Assembly: GCA_004793585.1 (NCBI GenBank)
Contig: SRZB01000007.1
Location: forward strand, 32,481 to 96,480
Source of the DNA: Hominisplanchenecus murintestinalis
GTDB taxonomy: Bacteria; Bacillota; Clostridia; Lachnospirales; Lachnospiraceae
Reading direction: 5' to 3'
Length of the DNA: 64,000 nt
The stretch's first letter is position 1. Every line of letters begins with the position of its first letter. The position numbers and the translations under genes were made by a program. This document shows, in pieces, positions 1 to 7,939 of this stretch. The notes below the pieces were generated by a model. That model did no database searches and was not told the DNA's origin. It saw only the letters and a program-made list of their open reading frames with translations.

Positions 1-706
1 TCCCCAGAAGCTGCATGTAGTATGTAAACGCATTAGAATATCCGTCGCACACTGCCCTCTTGTCAATGACCGCTCCTTTCAATGTATGGGCGTCGTCAGA
101 CAATGTGCCATTTTGAAGTTCCGCATATGCGTACTCTACATCCAGGCACAAATAATCATGTACAACGATAATCTTCTCAAGGTCTGTCATATCCTCGTCT
201 ATCATCGCCAGAAGCTTTGCCGTCTCCTCCTGGAGTTTCGCCTGGTTCTGCGCCCGTTCTTCCGGCGTTTTTTCCAGATATCTCACTGTCAGGATTGTCA
301 CATTCCCGTTCACAGGATTATACGAATAGCTCAGGCGTGTGCTCACAAAGTACAGTTCCGGATGCCGGTAAAGCATCGTATAGAACACATCCGACATGGC
401 GTCCACCGTTATTCCATAGGAAGAAACATTAATCTGCGCCTGCCTCTGGTACAGCCGGCTCACCAGATAATCCTCAAAACTCTCTTCTGCCCTTGCTGCG
501 TACGCAAATTTTTTCTGCGTCCTGTTTTCCAGAAGTTTTTCCGCCCCTTCTGCGGGCGCTTCCAGACGCACTCCGCTTTCAAATACGGGGATTTCCTCTG
601 ACAGTCCCGCCTCTGCCGTCCCAAAGGGCATAAACGTCAGGGTTCCCGCAAAAACAGCCCCCAGAGCCGCTATTATTTTGCGTTTCCATGTTTTATTTAC
701 GTCCAT
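1..706 (-). CDS. Exported transglutaminase-like protein, 3' end cut by window edge
   Basis: The first 235 codons are visible; the C-terminus lies outside the window. Residues 1-33 form a signal peptide with a basic start and a hydrophobic core ending near GTAEA. Residues about 165-235 match the transglutaminase/cysteine-protease-like fold: a helix with VHDYLCLDVEYAY is followed by AVCDGYSNAF, where Cys220 sits in the usual catalytic-Cys position of that family. The catalytic His and Asp would lie beyond the edge. The ATG at 706 is chosen because a GAAAGGAC ribosome site lies about 10 bases upstream. Such proteins in Clostridia are usually envelope-associated peptidases or cross-linkers; the substrate cannot be told. 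The upstream region carries the dispersed hairpin repeat at 756-902. Confidence 0.8.
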   Translation of the reverse strand, partial: MDVNKTWKRKIIAALGAVFAGTLTFMPFGTAEAGLSEEIPVFESGVRLEAPAEGAEKLLENRTQKKFAYAARAEESFEDYLVSRLYQRQAQINVSSYGITVDAMSDVFYTMLYRHPELYFVSTRLSYSYNPVNGNVTILTVRYLEKTPEERAQNQAKLQEETAKLLAMIDEDMTDLEKIIVVHDYLCLDVEYAYAELQNGTLSDDAHTLKGAVIDKRAVCDGYSNAFTYYMQLLG

Positions 707-755
707 ATAGTTATCGTCCTTTCAAAATTTTGTAATGCTGCCAGTCAAGTCCTGG

Positions 756-902
756 GATGAACTGTTACAATGCTCGTAACAGTTCATCCTGCGGCTTCAC
801 TATTACGGAATCCAGCCCATTTAAAGTTTGCTGTTCGCAAAGTGCTGGATTCTCTGGCTGAATTTACGCATTCTCACGGACTTTGCAGCAAGTGCAAAGT
901 CC
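756..902 (+). repeat. Dispersed three-hairpin repeat, copy 1
   Basis: Bases 776-877 (102 bp) align without gaps to the reverse complement of 4495-4596, with about 9 mismatches by eye. The unit starts GTAACAGTTCA and holds two hairpins: a GTAACAGT/ACTRTTAC arm and GAATCCAGC/GCTGGATTC. In this copy a third perfect hairpin follows, GGACTTTGC/GCAAAGTCC at 878-902. To the left, 756-768 and 776-788 form a perfect 13-bp inverted repeat with a 7-base loop. The repeat abuts the truncated yoeB remnant. Confidence 0.85.
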
Positions 903-1086
903 TGATAAGCTCATCAAAGACATTCAGCAGAGTCCGTTTAAAGGGCTTGGCCATCCTGAGCCATTATCTGAAAATCTGGCTGGATGGTGGAGCCGACGTA
1001 TTGATGAGAAAAACCGAATTGTCTATAAAACCATAGAAAACAATTCTATTATCCTTTCATGCAAAGATCATTACACTGACAAATAA
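903..1086 (+). pseudogene. yoeB: yoeB-type toxin remnant, N-terminus missing
   Basis: About 60 residues remain of a Txe/YoeB mRNA interferase, which is normally 84-90 residues. The motifs GHPEPLSENLAGWWSRRI, DEKNRIVY and the terminal CKDHY are typical and include the family's active-site Glu, Arg and His region. The N-terminal 25-30 residues are absent, and their place is taken by the hairpin repeat ending at 902. An in-frame TTG at 883 lies inside that hairpin and has no ribosome site. No yefM-like antitoxin is nearby. The 3' end overlaps the mazG stop on the other strand by 16 bases. I read it as a dead gene rather than a short active toxin. Confidence 0.8.
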
Positions 1087-1604
1087 CCGATACCCCGGAC
1101 ACTGCTCTGGGGTATTTCTTTTTCCTGCGCAAAATACCCGCCAATCTCTTCCTCCGCCGCTCGGACTGCTTCCTTTCCCCGCAAAATCTGCTCTTCTGTC
1201 TTCCCTGCCTTCTCCAGACGCTTGATCTCATCCCACTTCCTCACCAATTCCCCGTTCTCGTCCACAAACCCGCAGCCAAATACATGGGGATGGCGGCGTA
1301 TCATCTTGCGGCTGATTCCCTCTATCACATCTTCCAGGGAAAACAGACCCTTTTCTTCCGCGATACGGCTCTCCAGGAGTATCACCATCAGCAAATCCCC
1401 CAGCTCTTCGCAGAGGTTCTCCGCATCCCCTGTTTTTTCATAGATATGAACGCCCGCCGCTGTCTCGGCCATTTCATCAAAAAGACAAGGCAGCAGGCTC
1501 GAAAGAGTCTGCGCCCTGTCCCACGGACACTCCTGCCGCATCTTTGCTATGATTTCTCTAAAATCAGCAAAGCTGTGGCTTTCGTCCATATTAAAGCATT
1601 TCAT
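1071..1604 (-). CDS. mazG: MazG-family nucleoside triphosphate pyrophosphohydrolase
   Basis: This 177-residue protein would hydrolyse (d)NTPs to monophosphate and pyrophosphate, as a house-cleaning enzyme. It carries the single-domain MazG pattern: ECPWDRAQTLSSLLPCLFDEMAE near residues 29-50, CEELGDLLM near 66-74 and KMIRRHPHVFG near 100-110. The metal-binding EExxE motif reads DEMAE here, a conservative change. Full MazG has two such domains; this is the short form. Its start overlaps the end of pgcA by 14 bases, so the two are probably translated from one message. Confidence 0.88.
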   Translation of the reverse strand: MKCFNMDESHSFADFREIIAKMRQECPWDRAQTLSSLLPCLFDEMAETAAGVHIYEKTGDAENLCEELGDLLMVILLESRIAEEKGLFSLEDVIEGISRKMIRRHPHVFGCGFVDENGELVRKWDEIKRLEKAGKTEEQILRGKEAVRAAEEEIGGYFAQEKEIPQSSVRGIGYLSV

Positions 1605-3327
1605 TGATCATATCCAGAACCTTCTGTCCCAGTGCGGCTGATTTCGCATCCGCATCATCCAGGGAGGTTCCCTTGATTCCGTAGTAGAACTTAACCTTCG
1701 GCTCTGTTCCGGACGGCCTTACGCACAGCCATGCGTCGTCTTCCAAATCAAAATACAGCACGTTAGAACTTGGAAGCCCTGTTGCCGTCACCTCTCCCGT
1801 CTCCAGATTTTTGACTGTATCCTTCTTGTAATCTCTAAAAGAAGTCACTTTGTAGGCCCCAATCTGTGTCGGCGGCTCGTTCCGGAGTGTTTCAAGTATC
1901 TGCTGGATTTTCTCAAGCCCTTCGATTCCTTTCAGGGTAATCGCTTTCACATCATCCTTGAAATAGCCGTATTTCTCATACATATCAATCAGCGCGTCCC
2001 ACAAAGTCTTTCCCTGGGTTTTGTAGTAAGCTGCCGCCTCGCACAGCGCCATCGTTGCCACGATAGCATCCTTATCGCGCGCGTGGGTTCCTATCAGGCA
2101 GCCGTAGCTCTCCTCAAACCCGAACAGATATGTGCCTTTCCCGCTCTTCTCAAACCCTAAAATCTGCTGTCCGATAAACTTAAACCCTGTGAGCACTTCG
2201 ATGAAACGCAGGCCGTATGCGCGTGCAATCACGCCCGCCATATTCGAAGACACGATCGTACTTACTACGGCGCCGTCCTCCGGAAGCCCTGCCGCAGCCT
2301 TCCTCTGGCTCAGCTCGTACTCTTCCAGAAGGCAGCCGGACATATTTCCTGTCATGCTCCGGTATTCTCCGCTTTTTGTATCTTTCACGTAAACGCCCAG
2401 ACGGTCTGCATCAGGGTCTGTCGCCAGCACCAGGTCTGCATCCACTTCCTTTGCCAGAGCAAGCCCCAGCGCAAACGCTTCCTCAGCCTCCGGGTTCGGA
2501 TAACTTACCGTTGGAAATTCTCCGTCCGGAAGTTCCTGTTCCTTTACTACATAGACATTCTCAAATCCAAGCTCTTTCAGCACACGCCTTGCAGGGATAT
2601 TTCCCGTACCGTGCAGCGGAGAATATACAATCTTTAAGTCTTTCCCAACTTCCTTAATCGCATCCCAGTGAATCACCTGGCTCTTCAATGCTTCCATATA
2701 GCTGTCGTCGATTTCCTGTCCGATCACAACATAAAGACCTGCCGCTTTTGCAGCCTCTTTTTCCATCGTCTTTACTGCGGCATAGTCCGTCACCTTGCGG
2801 ACTTCTGCCATGATTCCGGTGTCATGAGGCGGGGTAATCTGCGCGCCGTCTTCCCAGTACACCTTGTATCCGTTATATTCAGGCGGATTATGACTGGCAG
2901 TGATGTTGATTCCTGCCGTACACTTTAAAGTACGTACTGCGAATGAAAGTTCCGGCGTAGGACGCAGGGATTCAAATACATACGCTTTAATTCCGTTTGC
3001 TGCCAGGCAAAGAGCCGCCTCATCGGCAAATTCCGGGGACATACGCCTGGAGTCATACGCAATGGCCACTCCCTTGTCCTTTGCGCCCACAGACATAATA
3101 TAATTTGCCAATCCCTGGGTAGCTTTCCGAACCGTATACATATTCATACGGTTTGTGCCCGCCCCAATAATCCCGCGAAGCCCCGCCGTACCGAACTCCA
3201 GGTCTGCGTAAAAACGTTCCTTGATTTCCTTTTCATCATCTGCGATATTTCTCAGCTCTTCTTTCGTCGCATTGTCAAAATATGGATTTGCAAGCCACTC
3301 TTCATACACTTTTTTATAGTCCGTCAT
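1591..3327 (-). CDS. pgcA: Phosphoglucomutase/phosphomannomutase (alpha-D-phosphohexomutase)
   Basis: The 578-residue enzyme interconverts hexose 1- and 6-phosphates in the cytosol and feeds UDP-glucose and envelope precursors. All four superfamily motifs are present in order: TASHNPPEYNGYK with the phosphoserine, DPDADR for the metal, GFEESYG for sugar binding and RPSGTEPK for phosphate binding. The length matches Bacillus PgcA (about 580). The ribosome site is GAGGAGG, 7 bases before the ATG. Upstream are two TATAATAAT stretches that could act as -10 elements, but no convincing -35. It is followed by mazG in an overlapping pair. Confidence 0.93.
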   Translation of the reverse strand: MTDYKKVYEEWLANPYFDNATKEELRNIADDEKEIKERFYADLEFGTAGLRGIIGAGTNRMNMYTVRKATQGLANYIMSVGAKDKGVAIAYDSRRMSPEFADEAALCLAANGIKAYVFESLRPTPELSFAVRTLKCTAGINITASHNPPEYNGYKVYWEDGAQITPPHDTGIMAEVRKVTDYAAVKTMEKEAAKAAGLYVVIGQEIDDSYMEALKSQVIHWDAIKEVGKDLKIVYSPLHGTGNIPARRVLKELGFENVYVVKEQELPDGEFPTVSYPNPEAEEAFALGLALAKEVDADLVLATDPDADRLGVYVKDTKSGEYRSMTGNMSGCLLEEYELSQRKAAAGLPEDGAVVSTIVSSNMAGVIARAYGLRFIEVLTGFKFIGQQILGFEKSGKGTYLFGFEESYGCLIGTHARDKDAIVATMALCEAAAYYKTQGKTLWDALIDMYEKYGYFKDDVKAITLKGIEGLEKIQQILETLRNEPPTQIGAYKVTSFRDYKKDTVKNLETGEVTATGLPSSNVLYFDLEDDAWLCVRPSGTEPKVKFYYGIKGTSLDDADAKSAALGQKVLDMINEML

Positions 3328-3375
3328 AATAACCTCCTCATTATTATAGTCGGGATTATTATAACATCCTGTATT

Positions 3376-4359
3376 TCAGAAATCCAGTGTTTTCAGAAAT
3401 GCATTCATTTTTTGCTGTTGGGAAATGAGCATCCTCAGCTTCTCTACACTTTTTCCGGGTATCCAGGCTTTATTATGGTTATAATAATGGTTCGCCAGCT
3501 TCCAGAATTTCTCCGGATATGCCAGGCGTATTCTCAGATACTCCCTTTCCCGGCGTCCCAGGGCGACCATTTTATCGTACTCCTCTACCATTGCCATGCC
3601 AAGCTTTATATCCCAATCCTGCTTCTCCAGAATTTTACGCAGAAATTGGTATAAATCTCCAGTCTGCACATCGTAACGGCACTTTCCAAAATTTGTGGTC
3701 GCCGTCCCCTTTTTTGTATTCAAAACCTGATGCTGGTTGTAATCCCCATGACAGAGCCTCCCCTGTTTCATCGCCTCCTCATACATTTCCCCATACGCTG
3801 AATCCGTAAGCTCTCTCTGCGCTTCCTGCGCCTGTTCAAAAAACATGGAATAGCTGTTCAAAAAGCAGCTTTCAAACTCACTTTTCCGCCTCCGTCCGCG
3901 CATATAGTTCCAGGCTCTCTTAATCTCCCGGTTCCGCGCCGCGTACTCTTCATCCAGCCGATCTCCCGCATAAGTTTCCGCATCCTCTTCCTGCGGAAGC
4001 CGGAGCAGCCTGTGGAGATTCGCCAGATTCCGCACAGCAGCAAGGATGTCTCCTTCATTCTTCGTGTCACATTCTTTTCCCTCGAACCAGTCCTTTACAA
4101 TATATACCGTCTCGTCCCGATCCTTCGTCACCAATTCTCCCTCAGCATTTTCCACCGTGCGGTCTACCAGGGCATACCCCTGTTCTCTGAGATAATCCAG
4201 AGCCCTGTTCTGAAAACGCAGGCGCTTTGCAGAACCATAAAACTCTGCTATCAGCTTCAGCCCCCGGTCTGTCTCGCAGATAAAGGAGCCTCGTCCCCGC
4301 CTGGTGCCCAACACCTTCAAATCGTACTGTTCAAGTACCTTCAATCCCCGTTCATTCAC
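3376..4359 (-). CDS. CotS-family spore coat protein, kinase-like fold
   Basis: The 327-residue protein belongs to the CotS/aminoglycoside-phosphotransferase-like family of Clostridial and Bacillus spore coat proteins. CHGDYNQHQVL near residues 205-215 corresponds to the family's HGDYxxxNxL loop, and the following TNFGKCRYDVQTGDLYQFLRK takes the place of the D-F-x metal-binding strand. The usual acidic residue there is Asn, so catalysis is doubtful; CotS homologues are often treated as pseudokinases. No signal peptide is visible. It implies a spore-forming ancestor. It lies 48 bases upstream of pgcA on the same strand. Confidence 0.75.
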   Translation of the reverse strand: MNERGLKVLEQYDLKVLGTRRGRGSFICETDRGLKLIAEFYGSAKRLRFQNRALDYLREQGYALVDRTVENAEGELVTKDRDETVYIVKDWFEGKECDTKNEGDILAAVRNLANLHRLLRLPQEEDAETYAGDRLDEEYAARNREIKRAWNYMRGRRRKSEFESCFLNSYSMFFEQAQEAQRELTDSAYGEMYEEAMKQGRLCHGDYNQHQVLNTKKGTATTNFGKCRYDVQTGDLYQFLRKILEKQDWDIKLGMAMVEEYDKMVALGRREREYLRIRLAYPEKFWKLANHYYNHNKAWIPGKSVEKLRMLISQQQKMNAFLKTLDF

Positions 4360-4382
4360 TCCAATCCCTCCACTCGACGGTT

Positions 4383-4423
4383 GTTAGCGTTCAGCCTAAA
4401 CTATGATGCATCTAAACGCTAAC
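4383..4423. repeat. Inverted repeat GTTAGCGTT / AACGCTAAC
   Basis: Perfect 9-bp arms at 4383-4391 and 4415-4423 flank 23 bases. It lies directly upstream of the cotS-type gene start. No T-run follows on either strand, so it is more likely an operator or element end than a terminator. Confidence 0.5.
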
Positions 4424-4494
4424 CGACTATTCCCTCTATCCTATGTCCACACCAAAGGGTTTAGAACCTGTATGAAAGTAAGCTGCCGTTCATG

Positions 4495-4596
4495 GTGAGA
4501 ATGCGTAAATTCAGCCAGAAAATCCAGCCCTTTGCGATCGGCAAACTTTAAATGAGCTGGATTCCATAACAGTGAAGCCGTAGGCTGAACTGTTAC
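4495..4596 (-). repeat. Dispersed hairpin repeat, copy 2
   Basis: This is the same 102-bp unit as 776-877, in the opposite orientation and about 91% identical. It ends at TTCTCAC like copy 1 but is followed by unrelated sequence and lacks the third hairpin and the yoeB remnant. The shared gapless length suggests a defined mobile or amplified unit rather than gene decay. Confidence 0.85.
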
Positions 4597-4624
4597 CAAC
4601 TTACAAAAAAAGCCGTGAAAATAC

Positions 4625-4653
4625 TTGACATTTTCCCATACAACGGCTATACT
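4625..4653 (+). promoter_or_regulatory. Sigma-A promoter of the cold-shock gene
   Basis: TTGACA (4625-4630), 17-base spacer, TATACT (4648-4653). It predicts a start near 4660 and a 5' leader of about 128 bases, long leaders being typical of cold-shock mRNAs. Confidence 0.85.
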
Positions 4654-4688
4654 CAAAAAGTATTAGGATTAATTGGATGTAAAATGAT

Positions 4689-4749
4689 TCACTAGTTATT
4701 AGAGATTATACTCCACATCTGTAATCTGTAATAACTGGTGGATTTTTTT
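4689..4749 (+). terminator. Leader hairpin with T-run upstream of the cold-shock gene
   Basis: A long imperfect stem pairs CACTAGTTATTA with TAATAACTGGTG, and inside it AGATTA with TAATCT; a run of seven T follows. It lies between the promoter and the gene, ending 38 bases before the ATG. It could be an attenuator or a temperature-sensitive structure. Confidence 0.65.
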
Positions 4750-4787
4750 ATGTAATTCCAAATATCAAAAAAAATGGAGGTACCGGT

Positions 4788-4988
4788 ATGAATAAGGGTA
4801 CGGTAAAATGGTTTAATGCAGAAAAAGGTTATGGTTTTATCACAGGTGAGGATGGAGCAGACGTATTTGTACATTTCTCAGCTATCCAGGGTGAAGGCTT
4901 CAAGTCTCTTGACGAAGGTCAGGCAGTTACCTATGATTTAACAGAGGGTGCACGCGGAATGCAGGCAGCTAATGTTGTAAAGCTTTAA
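4788..4988 (+). CDS. CspA-family cold shock protein
   Basis: The 66-residue single cold-shock domain binds single-stranded RNA and DNA and melts mRNA structure. RNP1 is KGYGFI (residues 13-18) and RNP2 is VFVHFS (residues 26-31); the KWFN start is also standard. The ATG follows ATGGAGG with normal spacing. It has its own strong promoter, a leader hairpin and a terminator at 5076-5126, so it is monocistronic. The regulation is probably post-transcriptional through the leader, which is inference from other csp genes. Confidence 0.96.
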   Translation: MNKGTVKWFNAEKGYGFITGEDGADVFVHFSAIQGEGFKSLDEGQAVTYDLTEGARGMQAANVVKL

Positions 4989-5075
4989 TTGATACACCTG
5001 AAAAGCAAGCTGCCAGGTCAGACTGCTCATATAGGAGTATCAATCAAAATGAAGGTGTCTGTTGCGCAGCACACT

Positions 5076-5126
5076 GAAAAAGACAGGTAAGGGACGTTAA
5101 AAGATTTGTTTCCTGCCTGTCTTTTT
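5076..5126 (+). terminator. Intrinsic terminator after the cold-shock gene
   Basis: AAAAAGACAGG pairs with CCTGTCTTTTT around a loop of about 28 bases, followed by the T-run within the stem end. Confidence 0.75.
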
Positions 5127-5152
5127 GTATTTCATAAAGTGTTTGCACAGAG

Positions 5153-5181
5153 TTGACAAATACCATTCGAAAACCTAGACT
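5153..5181 (+). promoter_or_regulatory. Sigma-A promoter of the exported-protein gene
   Basis: TTGACA (5153-5158), 17-base spacer, TAGACT (5176-5181). The ribosome site AAGGAGTG follows at 5194-5201. Confidence 0.8.
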
Positions 5182-5207
5182 ATTAGAGAAAAACAAGGAG
5201 TGAAAAA

Positions 5208-6980
5208 ATGAAAAAGAAATTTTTATGCCTGTTGCTGGCCTTCAGCCTGTGTGTAAATTCCGTTCCGGTTATGGGAGCCGGGACAAAACAGAGCACCTCC
5301 CTATGTACCTCTGTTTATACGGGCAGCAATGCGGAAGCACAAAGCTACCTTAGAGCTGCTTCCCCCATTAAGTCCTACCTGTCTCCATGTACAGATAGCT
5401 CTATAATGCGCGTACAATACGCCCCTTCTATAAAAGGGCTTCTTGTAGAATACTACGACTCTGCTTATCATCTGAAAAACTCCAGGATCATCCCCGAAGA
5501 ACTTCCCCTTTTTGGCGGATTTTATGAGACAGATACCGGCTACTTTGTAGTAACCGGCCAGGAAAACCCGAAAGAGGATGACGCCCTGGAAGTATTCCGC
5601 ATCACAAAGTATGACAAACAATGGAATAAAATAAAGTCCGCGAGCCTTTCCTCCTGCAATACCACGATTCCTTTCCGTTCCGGTTCGCTCCGCATGGACG
5701 CCTGCGGAAAATATCTCCTAATCCGAACCAGCCACCAGATGTACGCCGACCCGGACGGCCGGAATCACCAGGCAAATGCAACGATAGAACTGGATATGGA
5801 AACGATGACTGTTACCGACTCTTATATGGACGTCATGAACTCCAGCGTCGGCTATGTCAGCCATTCCTTTAACCAATTTATCAAAGTAGAGGATAACCAT
5901 ATCGTCGCGGTTGACCACGGAGATGCGTACCCCCGCTCCATCACGCTGATAAAATACGCGACAGATGCCTCCACAGGGTCATTTACCCCTGACTCTTTCC
6001 TTACCCCCTGTACAGTAACACGGGTTATGGACTTCCCCGGCGAGATCGGAAACAACTATACAGGCGCCGCAGTCGGCGGCTTTGAAATCTCCGGCTCGTC
6101 CTATCTGATTGCCGGAAATTCCGTCATCCAGGACGAAAAAAACCTCGAGCGGGGCACGCGGAATGTCTTTGTAGCGGCTGTAGATAAAGAGACTTCCGAA
6201 GTAACTGTCACCTGGCTGACCTCTTATACGGAAGGCGACAGCACTACCCGCACCCCCCACCTTGTAAAGACAAAAGACGGACGCTATTATGTGCTCTGGT
6301 CAAGAAGCGGAAAAGTATATTATACAGAAATTGACGGAGACGGACGCCAGAAAAGCCCGCTCTATGTTTATAACGGAAACCTGTCAGACTGCGCGCCCAC
6401 TGAAATCAACGGCAAACTTATATGGTATGTCTGGCACGAACAGACCCTTGTATTTTACGATATTAACCTGGAAAATCCCTCTCAGATGAACACAAATGCA
6501 TTTACCAGGGTTCCCCCTTCCGACAGCAAACCGGCAGAAGTGAAAGCGGGGCAGACCAGACGGATATCCGGCATAGATTATCGCGTTACCAAATCCGGAA
6601 CCGATAAACAGGCAGAAGTACAGGCAAAACGGGTTGTCTCCAAAAAGAAAAGTATCCAGATAGCAGATACCGTAAAAATCGCCGGGGTAACATGCAAAGT
6701 CACCTCCATCGCCGCGAAAGCCTGCGAAAAAAATCAGACGATCACTTCCGTAAGCATCGGGAAAAACGTGCGGACGATTGGAAAAAATGCGTTCTACCGA
6801 TGTAAAAAGCTCAAAAAAATCACGGTAAAATCCAAAGTTTTAAAGAAAGTAAAAGAAAAAGCGATTCAAGGAATCCACAAAAAAGCTGTCATTAAAGCGC
6901 CCAAAAAGCAGCTGAAAAAATACAAAAAGCTGTTTTCAAAGAAAGCCGGATTCCGCAAGGGTATGAAAGTAAAAAAATAA
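5208..6980 (+). CDS. Exported protein with unknown N-terminal domain and BspA-like basic C-terminal module
   Basis: The 590-residue protein starts with a clear signal peptide (MKKKFLCLLLAFSLCVNSVP, cleavage near GAG at 22-25). I do not recognise residues 30-440; they are rich in short beta-strand-like segments with repeats such as KDGRYYVLWSRSGKVYYTEIDGDGRQ, which suggest a beta-propeller. Residues about 444-590 form a BspA-like leucine-rich module (VTSIAAKACEKNQTITSVSIGKNVRTIGKNAF) with a Lys-rich end, shared with the GH20 and GH84 proteins in this window. No LPXTG or membrane anchor is present. It is monocistronic, with its own promoter and a terminator at 7001-7033. Confidence 0.8.
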   Translation: MKKKFLCLLLAFSLCVNSVPVMGAGTKQSTSLCTSVYTGSNAEAQSYLRAASPIKSYLSPCTDSSIMRVQYAPSIKGLLVEYYDSAYHLKNSRIIPEELPLFGGFYETDTGYFVVTGQENPKEDDALEVFRITKYDKQWNKIKSASLSSCNTTIPFRSGSLRMDACGKYLLIRTSHQMYADPDGRNHQANATIELDMETMTVTDSYMDVMNSSVGYVSHSFNQFIKVEDNHIVAVDHGDAYPRSITLIKYATDASTGSFTPDSFLTPCTVTRVMDFPGEIGNNYTGAAVGGFEISGSSYLIAGNSVIQDEKNLERGTRNVFVAAVDKETSEVTVTWLTSYTEGDSTTRTPHLVKTKDGRYYVLWSRSGKVYYTEIDGDGRQKSPLYVYNGNLSDCAPTEINGKLIWYVWHEQTLVFYDINLENPSQMNTNAFTRVPPSDSKPAEVKAGQTRRISGIDYRVTKSGTDKQAEVQAKRVVSKKKSIQIADTVKIAGVTCKVTSIAAKACEKNQTITSVSIGKNVRTIGKNAFYRCKKLKKITVKSKVLKKVKEKAIQGIHKKAVIKAPKKQLKKYKKLFSKKAGFRKGMKVKK

Positions 6981-7000
6981 GTATATGCAGACTGCAGTAA

Positions 7001-7033
7001 AAAACACCGGGCAGCAAACGCCCGGTGTCTTTT
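7001..7033. terminator. Bidirectional intrinsic terminator
   Basis: ACACCGGGC (7004-7012) pairs with GCCCGGTGT (7020-7028), with A-run to the left and T-run to the right. It serves the exported-protein gene on plus and uppP on minus; the uppP stop lies at its edge. Confidence 0.9.
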
Positions 7034-7859
7034 ATGAAAATAAAATAAAAAACGCCAAAACCACAATTCCCAGGACAATCCGATACCATCCGAAAACCTT
7101 GAAATCATGCCTGCGGATATACCCCATCAAAAAGCGTATCACCACAAGGGACGTTACAAAGGCCACCGTCATTCCGACCAGCAAAATCATCAATTCGGGC
7201 ACGGAAAAAGCAAACCCGAATTTTACGATTTTCAGTAGGCTAGCCCCAAACATCACAGGGACAGCCAGGAAAAACGTATACTCCGCCGCCACCGTACGGG
7301 AAAGCCCCAGCATGATGCCTCCCAGTATCGTAGCCCCCGAGCGGGACGTACCGGGAAATACCGCCGCGATTAGCTGGAACATCCCGACCCAGAAAGCCGT
7401 CTGCCAGGTAATTTCTCCGACAGAATTTACGCCGGCCGGCTTCCCGTCGTTACGGTTTTCAATCCATAGAAATGCCACGCCAAAAAGAATCAGCATCACT
7501 GCCACAGTCTGGTAATTATAAAACCACGCGTCAAGCTGCTCTTCAAATAGAATCCCCACCACCGCCGCAGGCAGACAGGAAACCACGATTTTCAGCCACA
7601 TCTGAAAAATATCTATTTTTACAAAAGGTTTTTCTTTCAGCGAAAAGGGAAAAAGACGTTCCCAGTAAAGCAGCACTACCGCCAAAATCGCCCCCAGCTG
7701 GATAACTACCAGAAACATGGATAAAAATTCTGCCGGCACATCCAGCTTAATCAACTCATCCAGTATAATCATATGCCCCGTGCTGCTGATTGGGAGCCAC
7801 TCCGTTACCCCCTCCACGATACCAAACAGAACTGCTTTTAAAAACTCTATGATGTCCAT
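7032..7859 (-). CDS. uppP: Undecaprenyl-diphosphatase (BacA/UppP)
   Basis: The 275-residue polytopic membrane enzyme removes a phosphate from undecaprenyl diphosphate to recycle the lipid carrier for peptidoglycan, and overproduction gives bacitracin tolerance. The signature GIVEGVTEWLPISSTGHMI lies at residues 13-31 and the second motif FPGTSRSGAT in the middle; about seven hydrophobic segments follow. The ATG at 7859 is chosen because AAAGGGG lies 9 bases upstream; an upstream in-frame extension has no ribosome site. It stands alone between terminators. Confidence 0.95.
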   Translation of the reverse strand: MDIIEFLKAVLFGIVEGVTEWLPISSTGHMIILDELIKLDVPAEFLSMFLVVIQLGAILAVVLLYWERLFPFSLKEKPFVKIDIFQMWLKIVVSCLPAAVVGILFEEQLDAWFYNYQTVAVMLILFGVAFLWIENRNDGKPAGVNSVGEITWQTAFWVGMFQLIAAVFPGTSRSGATILGGIMLGLSRTVAAEYTFFLAVPVMFGASLLKIVKFGFAFSVPELMILLVGMTVAFVTSLVVIRFLMGYIRRHDFKVFGWYRIVLGIVVLAFFILFS

Positions 7860-7897
7860 ACGTACATGCCCCTTTCTTTGTATCCATCTTATGCATT

Positions 7898-7931
7898 GGA
7901 GGTGCATTTCAGCACTGCTAAATGCACCTCC
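7898..7931 (-). terminator. 12-bp hairpin after the first GH20 gene
   Basis: GGAGGTGCATTT pairs perfectly with AAATGCACCTCC around a 10-base loop just beyond the GH20 stop. No T-run follows on the minus strand, so termination efficiency is uncertain. Confidence 0.55.
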
Positions 7932-7939
7932 GCCCTGTT

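Noticed and set aside
770..1036. Protein encoded by the dispersed repeat
   Set aside because: The same frame in the second copy diverges after the repeat and neither has a ribosome site; hairpins explain the conservation better.
4692..4874. Minus-strand reading frame over the csp leader
   Set aside because: It lies opposite the leader hairpin and csp gene and lacks a ribosome site.
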